Shown: positions 44,835 to 56,200 of the stretch, in pieces
Layout of the letters: every line of letters starts with the position of its first letter
How positions within the stretch are numbered: position 1 is the stretch's first letter
Assembly (NCBI GenBank): GCA_963969365.1
Contig: OZ017758.1
Coordinates: 1,054,001 to 1,118,000 of the forward strand
Direction: 5' to 3'
DNA: 64,000 nucleotides
Origin: Asterochloris sp. CNOR1
Lineage: Eukaryota; Chlorophyta; Trebouxiophyceae; Trebouxiales; Trebouxiaceae
The notes under the pieces: generated by a model
Seen by the model: only the letters and a program-made list of their open reading frames with translations
Databases searched by the model: none
What the model was told of the DNA's origin: nothing
Program-made: the position numbers and the translations under genes

Positions 44835-47800
44835 CTGCAAACAAAGCAACCTGCTTGCTCATTTGCGTGGTGGTCGTGCTTTGCCACACAGTGCTGCAAC
44901 AAGTGGCCTATGCCTGTGTGCCAGTGGCACCATCACATGTCATGAAAGGACCTCAGTCAACCTACGTATTGGAAAGTGGTTAACGGGTGGGTCTTTGGGC
45001 TCTAGTGTCAAGCTCCAGGACCATGCCAGCAAGGCAAGCGCCAAGTGCCAACAGGCCCCTGCTCCATGGACAGCTCCATTCTGTCCCTCAGCCTGTCAAC
45101 CATACAAGCCCTGCGTGTACCAGGGTGACCGGTACAAGCGGACCTGCTCTGTGAACTGCTTCACTCCGCCCTCAGCCTGGTCTGCAGCGGCCTTGCCTGC
45201 CCTCTGGTACTGCTTCTCCACCCGCCCAGCGTATCCCCCCGCTTGGGACCCGTCAGGGCCCCCCGGTGCGCCACCCAGGGCAGCCTGCATGCTGTAGCTG
45301 CTGCGCTCGGCATCCTACATAGCAGGGTGAGCACAGTGATGGGGGACAGATCGGTTTTGAGACAGCGGCCTGCATGCTGTGCATGCTGCACATTTCTCCA
45401 GAGGGCAGGTTGGAGGCCGTGCTGAGTACTCGCATGAGCTGCAACAGGGCCGAAAGGAGGTCATGCAGGGCGCCCTATTGAGCATGGTCATGGTCTGGGC
45501 TGCTCAGTCAGGGTCCAGGTGCAGTCCAAAGCAGCTTGCGCAGCGGGGAGGAGAGGGGCCATGCATGTGGCACATGCACTGTGCAGAGCCAGGTCGGGGA
45601 ATCCAAGTTCTATGGGTGGCAGAGGTCCAACATGCTGGGCGCTCACCTGAAAGATGCGAGCCATCAGCAGCATTGCCTCTGCCCTGGCTTTGCGCTCATA
45701 ATCACCAACTGCAGGGTCGCGTAGCACCTGCAGGAGCACGCTGAGTTCCTCAGCTGATTGTGTTGTATCTGCATTGTGTCCACAAAACACAGCCAGAACT
45801 CATCTGCCTCTGCTGCCTTTGGGAGGGACACTGATTGATGCCTAGAACACATTGACAGCCCTTCCCCACTCAACCACCCAGCTCCCAAGGCCATATCTTA
45901 GGCTGACTATGCTGGCAGGGGGTGCACTGCATATAGTCTACTGACCTTCTTGCAGACACCATCCAGGGTCTGCTGGATGTCCTTGGTGGCCAGGTTCCAG
46001 GCACTAGTGATGGCGAAACCCATTCTGTCCTCAAAATCTGCATAACAAGAGAAGCAGAGCTGAATGAGCGTGTCAGTTGCCCGGTCAATCAGTGCTGACA
46101 CTGGCAGCATGGGCACGCCATCCCAAGTTCCATCCGGCAGCTTAGCATGGGCAAGGGCATGAGGACGAGCATGATCTGACAGATCAGGCACAAGACATGA
46201 GCACCGAAGACACCTACATTTGATGGCTTCAGCGATGTCCCCGTTCTTGGAGAGGCCCTCCACATCATGCTTCATGAAGGCAATGCCAATGCCTGCAGCC
46301 GTTGCGCTAGCCTGCACGCAATGCAGAGGCAGCATTACTTGATGCCCAGCTCCCCTGTGTATGAATCCTGCAGCAGCCCACGTCTCCGGCTTTGCCACCT
46401 GGGCGGAGATGGCATACAGATGCAGGCTGCTGGGCAGGGGAAGTCCCAAGCAGCATGCGAAGGGACTTCTGCAGCTTGCACACACAAAGCGGTGCTGTCA
46501 AGACACAGAAGTCAGCCTGCAGATGCAGTGGTACATGCATTGGCTCAGCTTACATTGACAGCAATGTTGTCCCCCATCCTCTTGAACCAGGCGCTGACTG
46601 GTGCCTTCACGTGCTGGGCAGTAGCCAGCTCATAGTAGTACCTACAGCAAAGTTTGGCAACAGCCTGTCATTGGAGTGCAGCATTGCACCATGAATGTGT
46701 TGCAGCACATCAGGCATTGCAGCATAGAGGCTAGCATTAGCAGCCCATTTGACTGCCATCCTATGCCTACATTGATCAGGATAGGGGCTGTCATGACCAG
46801 CTCGCTCAACCATGCCTGTCAAATTCAAGCCGAGGCAAATACTCCAGATTGCTGCACAGTGAACAGAAAGTCTAAAGGAGCAAATGCTCACCCAATGAGC
46901 TGCATCATGGGCAGGCCAAATGGGATGGCCCCCATCCTGCGGGCCTCCAGCTTGCAAGCCTTCAGGAAATCCTCCTTGCTGCCTCCGCGCCCAAACTCAG
47001 CATCGAGGAAGGGCTTCATCTTGGTCACAAGGATTGTAGCCAGGGTCTCTTCACGTTGCTGCAGGCAGGCCAGCTCACACACATTGAGCCACAGCATGGC
47101 TGAGGCATGCACTGGCTGAGGCATGCACTATGCAGTGCGCCTCATGGCAATGCTGCCTGCCGTCTAGCAGAAGGTGGAGGGTCAGGGGCCGAAGACTGCT
47201 TGGTGTGACCACAGAATAGCCATAGACATGGGCACCCTGCCCTTCAGCACCAGCCTTGCAGCCCTCATCATAAAGCAGTGCGGCGGACAGGTGCAGCTGC
47301 AGCTCACCTGCTGGATTTCATGCAGATCCTTTTTGTCTGCCTTGCTTGCCATGGGGCTGGGTGCCACCACATGGCCCTCCTCTGTAGAAGCCCCTGCCAC
47401 AGCAGCAGTGGTGGCCAGCTGCCCCACATACTCCTCAAACCTGATGGGGCACAGTGCAGAGTCAAAACTGCTGCTGCAGTGGACAGCACGTCTGCAAAAG
47501 GGCTGCTCAGTGAAATTGTTTGAAGAGGTGCAAAGTTCAACCAGTACCTGTCACCACAAAAGCAGGAGAGACCAGGCAGTTTGGTGGCAGGCGTGGCACA
47601 GCTTGCAGCTGCATTTGCATTAGATAGGCTGAAAGGGCGTATCTGTTTAATGCAACTTGATGGCTTTCAAACAGGCATTGTTAACAGGCATTGCTCTTAC
47701 AGCTTGCCCTTGCCCAGCATCTGGCCCAGCGCTGTGATAGCCTTGCCTATAGCTTCCTGACGCTTCTGCAAGCATCCAGCAAGGCCATCGGCTTGATGAA

Positions 47801-48879
47801 TTTGCCACAGAAGAGGCTGGTCCTGCCAGAAAGAGGCGCTTCAATGCTGTGCTCAGGCTGCCTGTGTCACAAGCCATTGTACAGCTGGCTACATGGCATG
47901 CCTATCCCCTGACTCCCTGCCTGCACAGCCTCACACAGTGCACCCCCCGCTGAGCACTGCACACATATTTGCTTGCTGCTGTAGCCTACAGAGCTCACCT
48001 CCTTGTCGCCCAGCACCTGCTTGATCTGGGCAGGCATCTGCTGCATGGCACTGTCCTCAGAATCCCCTGAGTGGAGCTGCTCTGCATACTCTTCACGTTG
48101 CTTGGGGTCGCTGAGAACCTTGTAGGCCAGGCCATACTTCTCCAGCAGCTTGACGTGGTCCAGGTCACCAGTGGGGGTAGCCTGCACGAAAAGAGGCTCG
48201 TCAATCAAGAGCCTCCACAGAAAGGTAATCATTCAGAGGCAGGCAGAGCCATCAGCAACTCAGCAAGGTGCAAATGCCAGTGGAGTGACCTGCACGGGCG
48301 AGGGCCCCTCCTTGAAGGCATTGCATGGGGGGGCACCACGTCATGACTCATGGCGGCACAAGCCGCCAGCTGCGCAGCTAGGGCTTTGCTTCACTAGAGC
48401 TGCTGCCATTTGCTGCTGCCCTATGTCAGAGTCCACATGCTTGCGCCAGCAGGACTCGCACCGGCAGAGGCTGCTGCCAAGTTGTGCATCTGCTGTGGGG
48501 ACCACACCAAGCACTGCAGATGCCTTGAACGCCGCTGGCTGCCCTCCGCAGCCCAACACATGCAGTCATCCTGTCTGATGAGGTGCAGAGCCAGCTGCTG
48601 CTGACTGGCTGGTGGCGGCTTACCTCAACCTTGCTGTTGTAGGCCTGCATGATGTCCTGGTCAGAAGCTGTCTCTGTCACTCCTAGCACCTGCAGCCAGC
48701 CGCCCAGGCTCAGCACATCCAGCTTCCCCCCGGCGGCCAACCAAGAACCTGCCTTTTGGCGCTGCTGAGCACTGATTGTTGGTGCCTGAATGACCAACAG
48801 GTGGTTGATTATGCATTCAGTGTACCTTGAAGAGGTTCTCCTCTGCCAAAGCACTCTTCTCTGCTTTGCTGGTCCCCAT
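39666..48879 (-). CDS. J-like/DnaJ-X protein with long tail of proline-punctuated 23-residue repeats
   Basis: Twenty-four exons in transcript order: 48826-48879, 48624-48689, 47999-48181, 47701-47765, 47308-47440, 46892-47058, 46554-46641, 46218-46311, 45946-46037, 45647-45727, 45144-45314, 44730-44834, 44460-44598, 44061-44198, 43727-43845, 43263-43422, 42759-42979, 42298-42471, 41815-41967, 41291-41431, 40803-40904, 40493-40558, 40101-40239, 39666-39886. Every junction is in phase; 1023 residues. Residues 14-75 form a J-like domain (NLFKVLGVTETASDQDIMQAY, then YGLAYKVLSDPKQREEY, with the helix II-III loop reading VEATPTGDLD, so no HPD). Residues 120-341 match the DnaJ-X region (EETLATILVTKMKPFL, DIQQTLDGVCKKVLRDP, RAEAMLLMARIFQ). 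Residues 399-1023 are Ala/Glu/Lys-rich amphipathic helix repeats. The last intron is GC-AG (gcaagg). DnaJ-X proteins normally stop near residue 350-400. Lacking HPD it should not stimulate Hsp70 ATPase in the usual way. Tail function is unknown; lipid or membrane coating, or desiccation protection, are possibilities. Confidence 0.85.
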
Positions 48880-50289
48880 TTAAACCTTTTGGCTGCAAAC
48901 AACGACAGTCTTAACTCCTCTGAAGTACATATCAGCACACAGAAGGATCCAGGCAGCCCTTCAAAATGGCAATGGCATGATCAAGCGCATGGCCAGCTCA
49001 CCCGATACTCTGCAGCGCTTCTTTGGTGTCCCACTAGTCTCTTATTGCCAGTGGTGTATCAATCACCAATGAGGAGCTGCCGAAATCAGTCGAAGAGCTG
49101 CTGGGAACTTGCCTGACTGGATGATTGCTTTAAATTCAGAGTCCGTAGCCCTCCATGAACGAGCATATGAACCGTATACAGATCAACAAACCAGTACGCT
49201 GCGCTGGTGAGTTGGTATCATATAAATCAGTCGGTGCTTAGATTGGCAGGTATGAGAAGCACCTGGTGGACCAGGAATTTCCCGCGGCAGGTCACACAGA
49301 AGTGTCTTTCTCATCCAGGCCAGGTGCACCCGTAGTGCTGCCCAGCACGTTAGCATGCTGGAGCAGTGTTGTCCTGACAAAGGTGGCAATCTGGCTAGGA
49401 GCTTTATTGGAAGGAGCTCAACAATGACTGTTGCGGCTGAGCAGGAAGGTGGCTGCGGGCAGATGGAAGGTCTGCAAAACCTGGGCAGTGTAGCAAAGTG
49501 TGATGCTGATTCTCCACAGCGCTGGCTGAGTGCAAGTGCAATAGATCTATCCGTCCGTGTGGCAGTAGCCAGGACCAGCGCAAGCACCAGCTGTTGCGGA
49601 ACACTTTTGCAGGATTGCCTGGTCTGCCTCTACAATTCGCTGAGTGTGCTCCATGTGTACCAGCCTACAGCAGCTGCCTGTGCCCATGAGGAGCCAGCCA
49701 CCCTTAGGACCAGCTGCCAGGCATGCAGAGTGAATTCCTTGTTTTGCGGTGAAGCACTTGTTTCATACTTGTTCATCACTTCTTGTGCACCTTGTAACAC
49801 ATTTTTGCCACACTCATTCCATCTCTGCCATCACCCTTGTGAGCTACTGCATTCACACCTAGTGCTCAACACCTTTTTACCACATGTTAGCTACAACAGG
49901 TGGGCAACATGTGAGCACTGCTTACTCACTGGCCAGTAAGAAGTGGTCAACAAACAAAGTACTATTGAATGGATTCCTGGGAGGCAATAAGGGCAGATAG
50001 GCAGATCTATAGGTACTGTGGCAAGGGCAAGGGGGAGGCTCTCAGCTTCAGGCAAGAACAACTTGTGCAAATACGTTAGATGAGGTGAACACTGTTGCAG
50101 TGGGGTAGGTGATGTGCACATTATCCTGCGGAGGGTCTTGAGTAGGACCGGGAGACGAGACTGCTCACAGTGCGCTGAGGCAAGAATGGGGTGCACATGC
50201 ATTAGCTGTGCCAGGCTGATCTGAAACCTGCAAGCAAGATACATCAGCTGTCACCACCTGAGCAACACAGCACCCGCACACCCCTCTCG
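48880..50289. other. Intergenic region between J-like gene and zinc-finger gene
   Basis: About 1.4 kb, locally AT-richer than its flanks. It should contain the J-like gene promoter and the zinc-finger gene 3' end. Open frames on both strands have no recognisable domain. Confidence 0.4.
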
Positions 50290-53200
50290 TCAAATCAGGC
50301 CTGTGGCCGATGCACAGGCATCTGGGATGGGAGCCACCGTGCAGGCATCTGCATCAAGAGGCACTGCTTGCAGGTCATGCCACCCACCCTGGGAGGAGGT
50401 TGGGGGAGGAGCAAAGCCTGGCATGAGGCCTGAGGCCTGAGCCATCATCATCTGAGCGCCGTCCATAAAGGGCAGCTGAGCCATGCTGGGGACAACGCCG
50501 GGCATAAAGGGCATGGGCTCTGCCTGGCCCGGCGACAAGGAGAGCATGCCTGGCACGCCAGGGGCCGGCCACCAGGACTGCTGCGGACCAAAGACTGGCG
50601 CTGCATGGCAGTCAGGTCAACATCAGGGTTGAGCCAATGCAGGCTGTGCCACAAGGGCCACTGCCTGAAGGGCCGCTTTGCACGAGACACTACAGGATGT
50701 TCAGCCGTGGGCGAGCACAGAGCCACAAGGCTAATGCGTATGCACTGCAGCCTGTTGGCCTGCCACTGTGGAATGAGCTCAAATACACATCAGACGCAGT
50801 GTGACAGTGGCCGATGCACTGGCAGCTGCCGTGACAGATTATTGAGTAAGAACGAGCTCAGGCTTGGAGGCTGCATTGCATTTCCTGTCAGGCAGCTGAC
50901 AAGCCGCATGTATCACATGCGAGTGAGTGGTGACGCCTTGGTCTGAGCTGATGTAAACAGTCTGAGACAGGCACAGTGCACTACAGCAGCCGCTGGCGAG
51001 GCAGCCTTGCCACAGTGCTGCGCACCACCCCAGAACATCTTGCTGCTGCAATCCAGGCTGTGGACACAACTTCATGCCGTGCCATGGCTGTGCCCCCAAG
51101 GGAGTGGGGACAATCAGCTGCTCCAAGAGGGTCTCTGCCTGGGATGGACACATCTGCAGGCCCTCCAGTTCCAGTAACACTGCTGTGCGTCTCACCTGGT
51201 CCTGGCTGGGCCGCCATGGGCGTGGGGATGAAGAACTGCTGCAGGGGCATGAAACCCCCCAGCGCTGCCACATGGCCCCCCATCATAGCCACAGCGGGCC
51301 CTCCAGCAAACTGGGCTCCCTGGCCCTGCAGCTGCGCCTGGTCGGGGCTGCCCCAGAAGGGGGCACTCATCTGCGGCATCTGCTGGTAAATGGCCCCAGT
51401 CAGCGGGGGAAATTGGCCAGCCTGCTGCTGGTGCTGGGGCTGGTGCTGCTGGAAGTCCCTACTCCCTCCACCACTGCTGCGCCGCCTGAGTCACAGCAGC
51501 ATTGCCTGTCATTGCTGCACTTCATCTTGCGAAGGCCGCAATGGCGTGATGCACAGCAGGATCTTCAGAAGGCATGCTCACCAGACATGGCTGTGCAAAC
51601 ACCTTGTCTTGGGCCATGACAGTACCTTGGGTGACAATTTGTATGAAGCTGGCCACCACCTGGAACACGACGTCGTGCAGGAGGCAGATTGCCTGCATCT
51701 CCCTAAGTCTTGCTGCCCACCTGTGCATGGAGGCAGGGGCTTGGTTGGGCTGCCCTGCACCCTGAGGAGGCTGCCTGCTGCACAGCTGCGGCGTCTGCTG
51801 CAGCGGACCTGAGCCTGCAGCTGCTGCCTGATGCGTGCTAGCAGGTGGCGGGCCTCTTTGTGAGCTGCCCTGCTGCTGCCTGTACCCGTTGGCCCTGCAT
51901 GCGTTCAAGGGCATATGAGTTCCGCTGCAAGGCTCTGTGCGCTTCTCATTTCAATGGCTTGGACCAGCAAGTCATAGCAGGCAGCGCACAAGGCATATAG
52001 CGGCTATACATAATGGTTGGCCGGACAGGAGCCTTGCAATGAAGCTCAGAGCTGACTGTGGCAGATGAGCTCACCTGTCTTTGTGGCCACCAAAAGCGTC
52101 TCCCCCTGCCCGTGTCTGCAGCTGCACCGGCAGTAACTGAGAGGGTGCACTGCTGCCAGTGCCGCACCTGACATGGCCATCGCTGGCTCCAGCTGCGCCT
52201 GCCAGGTGGCTGCCTGAGCTAGCCTGAAGCTGTTGAACCCTTGATCTGCAGCATTTCAGAAGCGCACCTGAGATGGTGTGCTCTGGTGGCATTTGCTGGA
52301 CAGATGCTCAAGAAGATGTAGAGGCCGCAGCGAGAAGCTACGGGCACATCAGGGATCCACACGCTTCAGCTGCACTGGACTTGGCGGCAGCAAATGTCCC
52401 CATCTCTTCAGTGGTATGGGCAGCAGGCTTGCTTGGCTGACGCCTGACAGGCACACAGGCAGACGCAAGCCATGCACCTTGAACACTTAGTGCTGGCGGC
52501 AGGCAGCACACCGTTTGTAGGAACTGGCTAGCCCCACTTGAACACGAGATGAGTGTGTGCAGCAGAGACGTTGCTGATTCAGCGCCAAACCCACCTGTGC
52601 AACGGAGACAGCAGATGGGCTGCCACGCCCCTTGGGTCTCGAACCCCGCACAGGCTGCAGAACGACTGCGCACGGTGCAGGCTCTGGCCAGGCAGCTCCT
52701 GCGGCTGGGCTGGCTGGCTGCTCCGCGTGACAGGCCCACCGAGGCCTGCTGCCGTCCCCAGCAGGTGGCCCAGCCCGTCGCTGGTTGGGCCACTGCCTCC
52801 ATGCCCTCCTCGTGATGCCAGACCTGGCTGGGAGGCAGGCTGCCCCAGCCGACTGCTGCTGCCATGAACCCCCGCTGCTGGCTCTGCACCGAGATGCCCG
52901 AGGGGCACAGCTGGGGCTGTGTGCAGCGGCAGCGGCCTGGGTCCTGCAGACTGTGCCCGCGGAGCCAGCTGCGCCGCGAAGGGTTGCTCTGAGGCAGCTG
53001 GCTCGCTCAGCGCACGCACGCTGTACTCTGAGGCCGCCACAGAGCGTTCAGAGACTGAGCTGATGGAGCGCAGGAGGCTGCTCCTGGGCTGCTCCTGGTG
53101 GGAGGCAGCCACAGAGCGCTCTGACAGGTTGCTGACAGAAGGCAGGGGGCTGCTGCTGGGCGGCTCCTGGTAGCTAGGCTTCTGCAGCTGACCCCGCAGC

Positions 53201-56200
53201 TGCCCCTGAGCACCAAACCCAACTGCGCCGGGCCCTTCTGCAGGACACCCGTCAAGCTCTACCGTGGGTGTAGCAATGAGTAGCAGGTGTGCTGCTGCCG
53301 GCTGTGCAGTGTACAGCAGACGAGGCAGGATGAATGTGGTGAGGGTCAGGCGGGTGTGTCCTCTGCCAGTACCATTCCTAGGCACGGCCCCCCAATTATG
53401 CCACAGCAAGCTGCAGCACCCAACAGACCCAGCAAGCACACCCACCACAGGTGGCAAACTCACCCTGGCTGGCCGGTGATGGGCTCCTGATCTGACTGAC
53501 GATGGGTTGCTTGGGCGGCCGCAGGGGCGGCCGCACAGGACCTCCTGAGCAGGCTGCAGCGGCAGCAGCATGGGCTGCCTCAGCAGCAGGACTCAGCGTG
53601 ACAGCCGGGCTCAGGCAGGGAGGCGACTGCAGCGCCTGCTGCTGGAGTGCCCGGTGCAAGCTGGCAGCGCTGCTGCTTGAGGTGCTGCCTGCTGGCGCCG
53701 GCCGCAGCTCATGCGCCATTTCCGGGGTGCTGGGAGGCCGCGGGTGCCAGCTCGCCCTCGGCGCCAGCCTGCCACCATCAACCTGGGCGTCACTGTGCCC
53801 ACCGAACTCGCCAGGGCCCAGCAGCTGGCCATCCTGCTGCCCCCCATACAGCGGCAGCGCTCCCTGCCCCAGAGCCAGGCTGTGGACTCCAGCCCCATGC
53901 TCATCAGGGTACCCCTCAGCAGCGCTGCCCATGCCGCCTCCAGAGCTGTCATCAAGGTGCTGGCTGTACCATGCCTGCTGGGGGCGCAGCTGCTGCCGGC
54001 CCTCGGCCAAGCCGCCGTCTGCAGGACCCCCGGAGCTGTGTATGGGGCCGTCGCCTGCAGGCGGGGCAGGTGGCTCCAGAGCGCACACAGGCAGTCATGG
54101 GCTGCCCAAGGCTTGGCTTCACAGTGACGGCCAGGCAACCTGCGCGGGGGCACTTGCCAGGTCTGCTTTATAGTGACCCCAAAGCACCAGCAGCATGTGA
54201 GCCGGCACCATCCTGGCGCCATACATGCCAGGTGTGCGCAGCAAAAAAAAGAAAAGAAGCAAAACCCTGTCCCCCATCAGCAGGTGGGTTGTATAAGGGT
54301 CACATGGCAAGTCTGCACAGCACTCACCCTGTCTGCCCTCAGCATGCCTGCCTGCCTGTGAGGCCACGGCTGAACTCTGCACTGCACTGGCCCCTGAGCA
54401 CCCCACAATATAAGCAGGACCGCCTACCTGCTGCTGCTGCCTCTGCTGCCAGACGCGCCTTGCGCTGGTGCGCCCTGCCATTCAGGTGAAGCTGCAGGTG
54501 CAGGGCGCTGGTGGTCCCTATGTCGCAGACCTGCAGAGTACCAGACGGATCAAGTCACTCCGACGGAGCAAATTTGTGTGCACAGCTGTATCTTTGCGCC
54601 CATTGATCAATAGCTTGCCGTCATACGCCCGCAGGCAGATCATGCAGCATGTGGCTGGATGCAACAGGTGTTGTGACACACAAGAAAGCTGGACAGTCCT
54701 GCTTTTTTGGGCACCATCAGCACGTCCCAAGGATGAGTTGTCTGCCGGTGACAGGCCCTCCATGCAGCTTGACATGCAGCAAAGTTGGAAATTCACAGAC
54801 GTCCATGTCAATTGAGACTGCCAGCCTAGGGGCCAGCTGAGGGCACAGCCTGTCTTGCAGCAGTGCTGCAGCCATGGCCAGAGTTTGATTTGAGTACAGC
54901 TGTCAACACAGCTTGTGTGACATTGACAATGTCAGCAGAATCAGTGTTTCAAGTAGCTTGCCTCGCAGTAGTGCTGCGGTCGTGGCTGGGGGTGCCCGGA
55001 CTGCAGGACGGACACGCGGCGCTGGTGCTTGCTGCCCATGAAGTGCGTCTTCAGGTGAACCGCACTGGTGGCCGTCACGTTGCAGATGGAGCAGTAGTGC
55101 TGCGGACGCTGGGAGGCACGCCAGCCCCCCTGGTCACCAAACCAGGGCTGCAGGCCACCCTGCACAGCATGTTGGAGAGGTTGTTGGGCAGGCACGCCAC
55201 AATTTGTGGTGCTGCTGCTGCCGCAGATACCGCATGTCTGGTGTGACAGTGAGGGGCTCATCCTCTGCCTGCACACCGAGAATGAGGCAAGCGATCATCT
55301 GGGCCCTGTCCCAGCCAGCCTTGACCAGTATGGAGAGAGTAAGGGTTTCAGGGAACAGCACATCACTGTTCAAGGTGCTGGTATTGCTGCTGCCATAATC
55401 TGCACGGTCTGGTGCGGCAACCACTGTGGTTGTGCCACAAGAGCGAACAAGTGACTGACAGGGGGGTGCCTTGACTCCCTTGAGCAGGTTGCTGAGGCAG
55501 GCATGTTTTACAGGTTCCGGGAGCAGACGATCAAGTCAGGGTGGTCAGCAGAGCCAGCCGACAGCACAATCAGCGCTGAGGTCACTCTGATAGGCTGCCT
55601 AAGCAAGCAACGCCCTGGGAACAGGCAAGGCACTCACGGGCGAGTGGCCCACAGCGTCCGGCGCCAGCGCTGTCTGTGCCGTGGTCCCACTGGCGGTGCT
55701 GCCTGCAGTCTCGCGCTCCAGTCTGTCTGACGCAGCCCCCACAGAGACAGACCCGTCTCCACCTGCGTCACTGCCATCGACAGCCGCCTCAGGCACTGCA
55801 CCCTCAGCAGCAGCAGCTTCCAGGTCAGAAGGAGCTGCTGCTGCATCAAGGGCCCCGTCGTCCTGCTCTGCTGCTGCCTTCTCTCCTGCCATTGCCTCTG
55901 CCCGCTTTGCAGCAGCAGCAGCAGCGGCTGCCACAGTTGCCCTCTTGCTGGCGACGTGCTCTGCCAGCATGGTCTCAGCCAGCTCATTGAAGCGCGGGTG
56001 CTGCTGCAAGATGCGAGCATCCATGGAGCCACGGTACCTGGACAGAGTGCAAAGGATGTGTCAGGGCCAGGCAATGCTTTGAAAAGGGACTCCCTCCTCC
56101 CTCCCTCCTCCTCCCCGGAATACCAGAAATCATGTAGCGTACCTGAGATGACAAATATCAGAAGATAAGCAAGCAACAGATGCTGCAAGGTTGGAGCAGG

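Noticed and set aside
49355-49939. 194-codon plus-strand frame between the J-like and zinc-finger genes
   Set aside because: Composition is irregular and Cys-rich without pattern, and there is no family match; treated as chance.
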